NCBI GenBank assembly: GCA_002298605.1
Contig: DBKS01000052.1
Span: 1-14,505, forward strand
DNA from: Bifidobacterium sp. UBA744
GTDB taxonomy: Bacteria > Actinomycetota > Actinomycetes > Actinomycetales > Bifidobacteriaceae
Length of the DNA: 14,505 nucleotides
Direction of reading: 5' to 3'
In this document: piece by piece, positions 1 to 6,467 of the stretch
Numbering within the stretch: position 1 is the stretch's first letter
Layout: each line of letters opens with the position of its first letter
Program-made: the position numbers and the translations under genes
The notes under the pieces: model-generated
The model's input: the letters and a program-made list of their open reading frames with translations, nothing else
Told to the model about the DNA's origin: nothing
The model's database searches: none

Positions 1-547
1 GGTGAAGGGTGATGAGGGTGTCGAGACGGTCTAGAGTAGCGGCAATTTCATTTTGCTCATGTACAGAAGGAAACGTTACGGATGTCCTCATAAGTTCGTC
101 AACATTGATGCTCCGACCATCACGAATACCGTAAGTCACAGTCGCAAGACTGCGGATGAAACGTTGAGACGCGAACCAGTGTTTCCAAAATCTTTCATTC
201 TGTTCCTGTGGCTGCAACATGGCTAAAACCGTGTAAGCAGGCGATGCTATGCCTTCTAACGGAGAATGTGCCAACCCACCTTGGAAGGACCTTAGATGAA
301 CGATGAAGTTTCCCGGAAGAATGTGCTTATAACTGCTCTCATTGGTTTTGTCATAGCTAATGAAACGACCAGTATCATCCCGTCGAACCATGCCCTGATC
401 CTGAGTCGCGGATAACACAGGTAGTCCTAAATAGCCGCGTTTATCCACAATACCGAAGACCTCGCAAGCCTTACGCTGTTCCCAAGCGGGTGCTGGCAGC
501 GATCTTCTCGTCCTGCGAACAGGCGTAAATGGAAAAGCCCCTACCCA
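1..547 (-). pseudogene. hsdS: Type I restriction-modification specificity subunit (HsdS) cassette, lacking a start codon and cut by the window edge
   Basis: The minus strand is open from a TGA at 548-550 down to base 1. It encodes about 182 residues with the look of one HsdS target-recognition half. Near the start is PAWEQRKACEVFG, matching the AWEQRKLGEV motif that opens HsdS half-domains. Then come RRDDTGRFISYDKTNESSYK, LPGNFIVHLRSFQGGLAHSP and ASPAYTVL. It closes with VTFPSVHEQNEIAATLDRLD, the usual end of a recognition domain leading into the conserved coiled-coil spacer. HsdS chooses the DNA sequence that the HsdM/HsdR complex methylates or cuts. No ATG or GTG precedes the WEQRK motif, and the frame begins at a stop, so this copy probably cannot be translated where it stands. 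It lies back to back with a tyrosine recombinase, which suggests a silent cassette of an invertible hsdS locus. A plain decayed remnant is the alternative. The rest lies left of the window. Confidence 0.85.
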
Positions 548-566
548 TCAAACACAAGGAAGTGAC

Positions 567-1493
567 ATGACAACGCAGCATACGGGAACAACACTGTTTC
601 ACGAGTACTACGCACAATGGGTCGCAACCTATAAACAAGGCGCGATCAGAGATGTGACTATGCGCAAGTACAAGCTAACGCAATCTTGGCTGGTAAAGCT
701 CATACCAACTGTGCAGCTCATGGAGCTCGATAGAATCACATATCAGCAACTTATCAATGATTATGCCGAGCATCATGAGCGGCAAACCACCATGGATTTT
801 CATCATCAACTCAAGAGCGCAATCTTGGATGCAGTCGACGAAGGTCTGATTCCTCGAGATCCTACACGCAAAGTCATCATCAAAGGAAAACAACCACGCG
901 CCAAGAAAATGAAGTACTTAAACCAGTTCGAGCTTCATGCATTGCTTGCCGATTTGAAACTTGAACCTCCGGCAAGCTGGGACTGGCTGATTCTTCTCAT
1001 CGCAAAAACCGGACTTCGCTTCTCTGAAGCACTTGGCTTGACACCGGACGACTTCGATTTCTCCCGACAAACAGTATCCGTGAATAAAACTTGGAATTAC
1101 AAGAACAACGGAGGCTTCGTTCCGACAAAGAACGCTTCCTCTGTTCGTAAAGTTCAATTGGATTGGCAGCTCATTATGCAATTTTCTGGACTGCTGAAGA
1201 ATCTGCCCAACGACCAGCCTATCTTTATTAAAGGGAAGGTCTATAACTCCACTGCCAATAATATCTTGGCCAAGCATTGCAAGAATGCCGGTGTCCCGAT
1301 CATATCCATTCATGGGCTGAGACATACGCATGCGTCATTACTGCTGTTCGCCGGCGTTACCATTGCCAGCGTTTCACGCCGCCTTGGGCATGCCAGCATT
1401 ACCACTACCCAAGAGACCTATCTGCACGTGATCAGAGAGTTGGAAAATCGAGATATCGATCTGGTCATGAGAGCTTTATCAACCCTGATATAA
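567..1493 (+). CDS. Tyrosine recombinase/integrase, probably the hsdS-cassette invertase
   Basis: A complete 308-residue tyrosine recombinase. An N-terminal SAM-like core-binding domain (about residues 10-105) is followed by the catalytic domain (about 115-300). The catalytic residues are all visible: Arg151 in TGLRFSEALGL, Lys188 in the beta-hairpin (PTKNASS), His249 and Arg252 in HGLRHTHAS, His275 in LGHASITTT, and nucleophile Tyr285 in QETYLHV. The ATG at 567 is preceded by AAGGAAG (556-562) four bases away. Such enzymes cut and rejoin DNA at short paired sites, causing inversion, excision or integration. Its 5' end is only 20 bases from an hsdS fragment that runs the other way. That is the layout of phase-variable hsdS loci with resident recombinases (CreX/PsrA type in streptococci). 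A phage or island integrase is the alternative, but no other phage gene is visible here. Its base composition is poorer in GC than the genes to the right, suggesting transfer. Confidence 0.93.
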   Translation: MTTQHTGTTLFHEYYAQWVATYKQGAIRDVTMRKYKLTQSWLVKLIPTVQLMELDRITYQQLINDYAEHHERQTTMDFHHQLKSAILDAVDEGLIPRDPTRKVIIKGKQPRAKKMKYLNQFELHALLADLKLEPPASWDWLILLIAKTGLRFSEALGLTPDDFDFSRQTVSVNKTWNYKNNGGFVPTKNASSVRKVQLDWQLIMQFSGLLKNLPNDQPIFIKGKVYNSTANNILAKHCKNAGVPIISIHGLRHTHASLLLFAGVTIASVSRRLGHASITTTQETYLHVIRELENRDIDLVMRALSTLI

Positions 1494-1599
1494 ATTCGCA
1501 TTATTCGCGCTGGCCACTATCTACATACGGGAAGCATTTGCAAAATCAAAATCACCGTTAACCGATAAAGCTGCGACAGCGCCCTGCGAATATAACAAA
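1494..1599. other. Short intergenic stretch after the recombinase
   Basis: AT-rich spacer between the recombinase stop and the ileS terminator. I see no RNA gene, convincing ORF, T-rich terminator for the recombinase, or obvious attachment-site duplication. A small palindrome around GTTAAC (near 1557) is too short to interpret. Confidence 0.5.
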
Positions 1600-1630
1600 A
1601 GGGTGGCAGCTCATGACAAGCTGCCACCCT
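1600..1630 (-). terminator. Rho-independent terminator of ileS
   Basis: The arms AGGGTGGCAGC (1600-1610) and GCTGCCACCCT (1620-1630) form an 11-bp perfect stem with a 9-base loop. Read on the minus strand, the stem is followed directly by TTTTGTTATATT, a proper U-tract, about 57 bases after the ileS stop. On the plus strand no T-run follows, so it should act mainly on ileS transcripts. Confidence 0.92.
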
Positions 1631-1687
1631 AATCTGCATTCGCTATCGAGCTAAATGCCGAGGCAAAGTGCTAACTGGCACTCCCTC

Positions 1688-4600
1688 TCAGGCCTTCTTG
1701 ACTTCAACGCCCAACTCGGCACCGGGGGCGACCTCCACCGAAACAGCCAGCGTCTCGGAGGCGATGAGATCGCGGAATTGGTCGACCTTGGCGACGTCGT
1801 CGGACGGGACGGTGAGCTTCAGGGCGATGCGGTCGGTGACGTCGAGGTCGGCGGCCTTACGGGCATCCTGCACGGCGCGGATCACATCGCGGGCATAGCC
1901 TTCGGCCTCCAGATCCGGGGTCAGCGCGGTGTCGAGGATCACGAATCCGCCGGTCGGCAGGGCGGCGGACACGGATGCCGCGGCCTCGGTGGCGTCCCGC
2001 TCCTCCACGCGGTTGATCAGCTCGTACTCGCCATCAACCAGCTCCAGCTCGCCGGACGGGGTGTTGACCACCGGCACACCGGAGGCGTTCACACTCCAAT
2101 CGCCCGACTTGGACGCCTTGATGGCGAACTGCACCTGCTTGCCCAGACGCGGACCGGCGACACGGGCGTTGACGCGCAGCTCATGCACGATCTTCAGGCC
2201 ATGCTCAGCGGCATCCTCAAGCGTGGAGAACGCGATCTGCTTGATGTTGAGCTCGGATTTCAGAATATCCTCATACGCCTTGACGGCCGGCACATTCTCC
2301 ACCACAACGGTGAGCTTGCTCAACGGCTGACGCACACGGATCTTGGCGTTCTTGCGCAGCGACAGCGTTCCGGACACCACCTCGCGCACCTTCTCCATCG
2401 CATCGACCAGCGCCGGATCGTCCACCAGGACGCGTCCCAGCTCGGTGTCGGATCCGTCGGCCTCGTTCGTCACGAACGGCCAGTCGGTCAGATGCACGGA
2501 TTCGCCGCCCGTCAGGCCACGCCAGATCGTCTCGGTTTCCATCGGAGCGAGCGGCGCCATCGTGCGGCACAGCACTTCGAGAGCGGTGTACAGCGTGTTG
2601 AAGGCGTTCTCGTCCTCGTTCCAGAAGCGGTCGCGGGTATTGCGGATGTACCAGTTGGTCAGCACGTCGATGAAACCGGACACGGCATCGCAGGCATCGG
2701 AGATGGCGAATCCGTCCAGATCCTTCTGCGTTTGCTTGATGGTCTGGCGAAGTCGGGCCAGCAGATAACGGTCCATCTCGGGAAGGCCGGCAACCTCATC
2801 GGGCCGCAACGCGCGGGCGTCAAAGCCGGCCCCCTTCTTCGCCGCGTTGGCATACAGGGTGAAGAAGTAGTACGAGCTCCACAACGGCAGCATGATCTGA
2901 CGGACGGTGTCGCGAATGCCCTCGGCGGTGACGATCAAGTTGCCGCCGCGCAGAATCGGCGAACTCATCAGGAACCAGCGCATGGCGTCGGAACCGTACT
3001 TGTCGAACACGCCGTTGACGTCCGGATAGTTCCTGAGGTGCTTCGACATCTTCTGACCGTCGGAACCGAGCACAATGCCGTGGCAGATCACGTTCTTGAA
3101 CGCCGGGCGATCGAACAGGGCGGTGGCCATGACGTGCAGCACATAGAACCAGCCACGGGTCTGGCCGATGTACTCCACGATATAATCGCACGGGAAGTGC
3201 TGTTCGAAGGTTTCCTTGTTCTCGAACGGGTAATGGTACTGCGCGAAGGACATGGACCCGGATTCGAACCAGCAGTCGAGCACGTCGGTAATGCGGTGCA
3301 TGTGGCTCTTGCCGGTCGGGTCGTCCGGATTCACACGGGTCAACTGGTCGATGTATGGGCGATGCATGTTGATCTCGCCCTTCTCGTCACGCGGATAGTC
3401 GCCGAAGTCGCGCTTGAGCTCATCCAGGGAGCCGTATACATCGGTGCGCGGGTACTTCGGATCATCGCTCACCCACACCGGGATTGGAGACCCCCAGAAA
3501 CGGTTGCGGGAGATGGACCAGTCGCGTGCATTGGCCAGCCATTTACCGAACTGACCGTCCTTGACGTTGCCTGGAATCCAGTTGATCTCCTGGTTATGCG
3601 CCAGCAGACGATCCTTGATCTTGGTCACCGCGACGAACCAGCTCGACACCGGCTTGTAGATCAGCGGCGTGCCACAGCGCCAGCAATGCGGATAGGAGTG
3701 CACGTAGCTTTTCTCCTGCACCAGCATGGCACGACGGTCCTCGGGCACCCGGGCCAGCGGGCCGTCGCCGGCGCGCAGATTGCGCACGATCGGCGTATTC
3801 GCCTCGAACGCCTGCATGCCTTCGTAATCCGGCACCTGCGAGGTGAACGCGGCGGCGTCATCGAGCACGTCGGTCATGTTGAGGCCCTTGGCCGTCATCA
3901 TGTTCATATCGTCCTCGCCGTAGGGGGCCTGGTGAACCAGACCAGTACCCTCAACGGTGTCGACGTAATCGGTGCAGTAGATGGTAAAACCCTTCCTGCC
4001 CGGCACGCCGTCATCGGTTTCGTCATGCTCGGCACCCATGAAGTACGGGAAAATCGGATAGTAGCGGCGGCCTTCGAGGTCCTTGCCCTTGACGTGCTTG
4101 ACGATCTTGTAGTCCTCACCAAGCACCTTGGCGAAGTCGTCCACGCGGGCCTGCGCGAAGTAGAGCCTCTTGCCGGCGAACTTGCCTTCCTTCGGCTCGA
4201 CCAGCACATAATCGATGTCGGCGCCGACCGCGATGGCGAAGTTGGTGGGCAGGGTCCACGGCGTAGTGGTCCAGACCACCGCATAGGCGTCCTCGTCACG
4301 CATCTTCAGGGCGACGGCCACGGTGGTCGTCTGATCATTCTGGTAGACATCCGCATCCATGCGCAGCTCGTGGTTGCTCAGCGGGGTCTGGTCCTTCCAG
4401 CAGTACGGCAGCACGCGGTAGCCCTTGTAGGCGAGCCCCTTGTCGTACAGCTGCTTGAAGGCCCACATCACCGACTCCATATACGGGATGTTCAGGGTCT
4501 TGTAGCCATGCTCGAAGTCCACCCAACGCGCCTGGCGGTGCACATAGGCCTGCCATTCGTTGGTGTACTTGAGGACGGAGGCCCGGCAGGCGGCGTTGAA

Positions 4601-5002
4601 CTTGGCGATGCCCATCTTGTGGATCTCGTCCACGGAATCGATGCCGAGTTCCTTCTGCGCCTCCAGCTCGGCCGGCAGACCGTGGGTGTCCCAGCCAAAC
4701 ACGCGGTTGACCTTATGCCCCTTCATGGTCTGATAGCGCGGGATCACGTCCTTGGCATAGCCGGTCAGCAGATGGCCGTAATGCGGCAGGCCGTTGGCGA
4801 AGGGCGGACCGTCGAAGAAGACGAACTCGTTCTGGCTGTGATCGCCGGAGGGACGACGTTCGATGGACTTGCGGAAGGTGTCGTCCCCGTCCCAATACTT
4901 CAGGACGTTCACTTCCATGTCGGGGAAGCTGGGATTCGGAGCGACGTGCGCGGTTTCGCCGCCATCGCTCGCCTTGGGATAGACATTGGTGTTTTCGCTC
5001 AC
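1688..5002 (-). CDS. ileS: Isoleucyl-tRNA synthetase, type 2 (long form)
   Basis: Class I aminoacyl-tRNA synthetase that charges tRNA-Ile in the cytoplasm. The protein has 1104 residues, longer than the ~940 of the E. coli-type enzyme and typical of the eukaryote-like type-2 clade. The HIGH motif is HYGH at 74-77 and the KMSKS loop is KMSKH at 651-655, followed by LRNYPD as in type-2 enzymes. The CP1 editing domain, which hydrolyses Val-tRNA-Ile, is marked by TTTPWTLPTN (245-254) and GTGLVHQAPYGEDD (352-365). A CWRC pair at 440-443 precedes the return to the catalytic fold. The C-terminal half is the anticodon-binding region (RKNAKIRVRQPLSKL is visible). The start is GTG at 5000-5002 with GAGGAG about 8-9 bases upstream; that Shine-Dalgarno is part of the T-box switch. 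The gene is monocistronic between its own leader and terminator. Type-2 enzymes are often naturally less sensitive to mupirocin; this is family knowledge, not shown here. Confidence 0.98.
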   Translation of the reverse strand: MSENTNVYPKASDGGETAHVAPNPSFPDMEVNVLKYWDGDDTFRKSIERRPSGDHSQNEFVFFDGPPFANGLPHYGHLLTGYAKDVIPRYQTMKGHKVNRVFGWDTHGLPAELEAQKELGIDSVDEIHKMGIAKFNAACRASVLKYTNEWQAYVHRQARWVDFEHGYKTLNIPYMESVMWAFKQLYDKGLAYKGYRVLPYCWKDQTPLSNHELRMDADVYQNDQTTTVAVALKMRDEDAYAVVWTTTPWTLPTNFAIAVGADIDYVLVEPKEGKFAGKRLYFAQARVDDFAKVLGEDYKIVKHVKGKDLEGRRYYPIFPYFMGAEHDETDDGVPGRKGFTIYCTDYVDTVEGTGLVHQAPYGEDDMNMMTAKGLNMTDVLDDAAAFTSQVPDYEGMQAFEANTPIVRNLRAGDGPLARVPEDRRAMLVQEKSYVHSYPHCWRCGTPLIYKPVSSWFVAVTKIKDRLLAHNQEINWIPGNVKDGQFGKWLANARDWSISRNRFWGSPIPVWVSDDPKYPRTDVYGSLDELKRDFGDYPRDEKGEINMHRPYIDQLTRVNPDDPTGKSHMHRITDVLDCWFESGSMSFAQYHYPFENKETFEQHFPCDYIVEYIGQTRGWFYVLHVMATALFDRPAFKNVICHGIVLGSDGQKMSKHLRNYPDVNGVFDKYGSDAMRWFLMSSPILRGGNLIVTAEGIRDTVRQIMLPLWSSYYFFTLYANAAKKGAGFDARALRPDEVAGLPEMDRYLLARLRQTIKQTQKDLDGFAISDACDAVSGFIDVLTNWYIRNTRDRFWNEDENAFNTLYTALEVLCRTMAPLAPMETETIWRGLTGGESVHLTDWPFVTNEADGSDTELGRVLVDDPALVDAMEKVREVVSGTLSLRKNAKIRVRQPLSKLTVVVENVPAVKAYEDILKSELNIKQIAFSTLEDAAEHGLKIVHELRVNARVAGPRLGKQVQFAIKASKSGDWSVNASGVPVVNTPSGELELVDGEYELINRVEERDATEAAASVSAALPTGGFVILDTALTPDLEAEGYARDVIRAVQDARKAADLDVTDRIALKLTVPSDDVAKVDQFRDLIASETLAVSVEVAPGAELGVEVKKA

Positions 5003-5275
5003 CGTGTGGCTCTCCTCATATGAGATGCTTCATTGGTTCATACGAGGACGACGGCGCAGCCTTGCCGGCTCCGCCACCGCGGTACCACCTCGCTTGCCGC
5101 ACGCGGCAACTCGACTGCACGGGATTCAGCTCGCTGGATTCCGCCGCCATGCTGTGCGCACGACCTCTTGCGACCGGCTGTTTCGGGCCGGACCCGTCGG
5201 TTCTACTGAGGAGGCTTACGCCATCCCGTTCTTCCGATCGCTCCCCGCTGATAACGGATCATCGCGCCACAACGC
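5003..5275 (-). promoter_or_regulatory. T-box riboswitch controlling ileS translation
   Basis: The ileS leader carries a clear T-box sequence, GAGGTGGTACCGCGG (minus strand of 5077-5091). Its TGGT can pair with the ACCA end of uncharged tRNA-Ile. Just before it is a hairpin TTGCCG-CGTG-CGGCAA (5094-5109). GAGG of the T-box (5088-5091) can pair with CCTC (5044-5047), supported by an inner stem of GGCGgAGCC with GGCTgCGCC, giving the antisequestrator. The same CCTC starts an alternative 10-bp hairpin, CCTCGTATGA (5038-5047) with TCATATGAGG (5014-5023), whose 3' arm contains the GAGG of the ileS Shine-Dalgarno. Uncharged tRNA-Ile should therefore expose the ribosome site. No U-tract terminator is present, so control is translational, as known for actinobacterial ileS T-boxes. 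An ATC triplet at 5257-5259 (minus strand) is the candidate specifier in a short stem I, but I could not fold that stem with certainty. Confidence 0.93.
5011..5017 (-). promoter_or_regulatory. ileS ribosome binding site (sequestered)
   Basis: GAGGAGA on the minus strand, 8 bases before the GTG start. Its GAGG part is base-paired in the proposed sequestrator hairpin, so its availability should depend on the state of the T-box. Confidence 0.85.
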
Positions 5276-5280
5276 GGCCC

Positions 5281-5286
5281 ATACTA
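5281..5286 (-). promoter_or_regulatory. Possible -10 box for the ileS leader transcript
   Basis: TAGTAT on the minus strand would place the transcript start near 5273-5275, just ahead of the presumed stem I. No good -35 box is visible at the usual distance, so this is tentative. It lies in the gap between the end of the aldo-keto reductase gene and the leader. Confidence 0.35.
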
Positions 5287-5371
5287 CCACCGCCCATCGG
5301 ACGTCGCGACCGCATGTATCGGCACACAAGACTTGGCCGATGAGATGGGGGGCGGACGGCGTCGCGGAACG

Positions 5372-6385
5372 CTAGCGCAGGGAGATCTCGTCGATGCGGC
5401 CGAGCTCCTCCGCACTGAACGTGGTGTTTGCGAGCGCGCCGATATTGTCGAGAATCTGCTGCGGCTTGGAGGCGCCGATCAGCACCGAAGTGACGACGCC
5501 ATCCCGGAGGATCCATGCCAGCGCCATTTCGGCAAGGGTCTGGCCGCGTTCGGCGGCGACGGCGTTCAGGGCGCGTATCTGCTCCAGCCGCTCCGAGGTC
5601 AGGTCGGAGGTGCGCAGGAAGCGCGGATCGTGGCCAATGCGGCTGTCGGCAGGCACGCCGTTGAGATAGCGGTTGGTCAGCAGTCCTTGGGCAAGCGGCG
5701 AGAAGGTGATGATGCCCTTGCCGAGCCTGGCCGAAGCATCTTTGAGCCCATTGCGCTCAATGGTACGGTCGAAGATGTTGTACCGGTTCTGGTTGATGAT
5801 GAACGGCACCTTGAGTTCGTCGAGCATCGCACTGGCTCGCTCCAGCGTCGGCCCGTCGTAATTCGACAATCCCACATACAGCGCCTTGCCGGAACGGACG
5901 ATCTGGGCGAGCGCACCCATGGTCTCCTCCAACGGCGTCCGCGGATCCATGCGGTGATGGTAGAAGATGTCCACGTAGTCCAGGCCAAGGCGCTTCAACG
6001 ACTGGTCCAGCGAGGCGATCAGGTATTTGCGGGAGCCGCCATCGCCATACGGGCCGGCCCACATCTCATAGCCGGCCTTGGTGGAGATGACGAGCTCGTC
6101 GCGATGATTGGCGAAATATTCGCGCAGCAGCCTGCCGCAGTTCCGTTCGGCCGCACCGGGTTCGGGACCGTAGTTGTTGGCCAGATCGAAATGCGTGATG
6201 CCATTGTCGAAGGCCGTGAACACCAGTCGTTTCATGTTCTCGTAATCGCTGTTGTCGCCGAAGTTGTGCCACATGCCGAGGCTGACGCCGGGCAGCTTCA
6301 GACCGGAGTCGCCGGCATGGTGAAACGCCATGCCCCTGGCGTAGCGGTTGGGATCGGGACTGTAGACGGCGGTTGGCTCAAACAT
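5372..6385 (-). CDS. gpr: Aldo-keto reductase, YghZ/GPR (L-glyceraldehyde 3-phosphate reductase) type
   Basis: A 337-residue NADPH-dependent TIM-barrel oxidoreductase. It resembles E. coli YghZ over nearly its full length, including WHNFGD, THFDLANNYGPEPG, STKAGYEMW, GGSRKYLIASLDQSLKRLGL, SPLAQGLLTNRYLNG and SVLIGASKPQQI. The catalytic tetrad is present: Asp67, Tyr72, Lys103 and His144. YghZ reduces L-glyceraldehyde 3-phosphate and methylglyoxal, so detoxification of reactive aldehydes is the likely role; the true substrate here is inferred. The start chosen is the ATG at 6383-6385, with GAAGGA (6392-6397) six bases upstream. A longer in-frame extension to 6568 would overlap the transporter gene upstream and has no family homology. 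It follows the efflux operon by 82 bases on the same strand, with a hairpin in the gap, so it may be partly co-transcribed. No clear terminator follows it. Confidence 0.94.
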   Translation of the reverse strand: MFEPTAVYSPDPNRYARGMAFHHAGDSGLKLPGVSLGMWHNFGDNSDYENMKRLVFTAFDNGITHFDLANNYGPEPGAAERNCGRLLREYFANHRDELVISTKAGYEMWAGPYGDGGSRKYLIASLDQSLKRLGLDYVDIFYHHRMDPRTPLEETMGALAQIVRSGKALYVGLSNYDGPTLERASAMLDELKVPFIINQNRYNIFDRTIERNGLKDASARLGKGIITFSPLAQGLLTNRYLNGVPADSRIGHDPRFLRTSDLTSERLEQIRALNAVAAERGQTLAEMALAWILRDGVVTSVLIGASKPQQILDNIGALANTTFSAEELGRIDEISLR

Positions 6386-6419
6386 GGTCGGTCCTTCGTT
6401 GGCTCTTGTTGACGTTGCG

Positions 6420-6459
6420 TTCGGGCCCCGCGGACGATGCCTCTCCCACGGGACCCGAA
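6420..6459 (-). repeat. Intercistronic inverted repeat (hairpin) between the efflux genes and the reductase
   Basis: The arms TTCGGGCCCCG (6420-6430) and CGGGACCCGAA (6449-6459) form an 11-bp stem, with one G-U pair in the minus-strand RNA, around an 18-base loop. No T-run follows on either strand, so it is not a classical intrinsic terminator. It could lower read-through, or stabilise the 3' end of the exporter message after processing. Confidence 0.7.
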
Positions 6460-6467
6460 CAGGGGAA

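Noticed and set aside
918..1331. Minus-strand frame of 137 codons inside the recombinase gene.
   Set aside because: It lies opposite intact catalytic-domain codons and has no family features.
1655..5023. A 1122-codon open frame on the plus strand across all of ileS, slightly longer than ileS itself.
   Set aside because: It is the exact antisense of a certain gene. High-GC codon bias commonly keeps this frame free of stops. Its protein is rich in His, Gly and Val with no recognisable domain, and no Shine-Dalgarno-led start is evident.
5319..5344. Possible terminator of the aldo-keto reductase (ATCGGC pairing with GCCGAT).
   Set aside because: The stem is only 6 bp with a 12-base loop and no following T-run, so I do not call it a terminator.
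4986..5375. Plus-strand frames across the ileS leader (129 and 107 codons).
   Set aside because: They overlap the T-box RNA on the other strand, are Arg/Pro/Ser-rich and have no ribosome binding site or homology; they arise from structured GC-rich RNA sequence.
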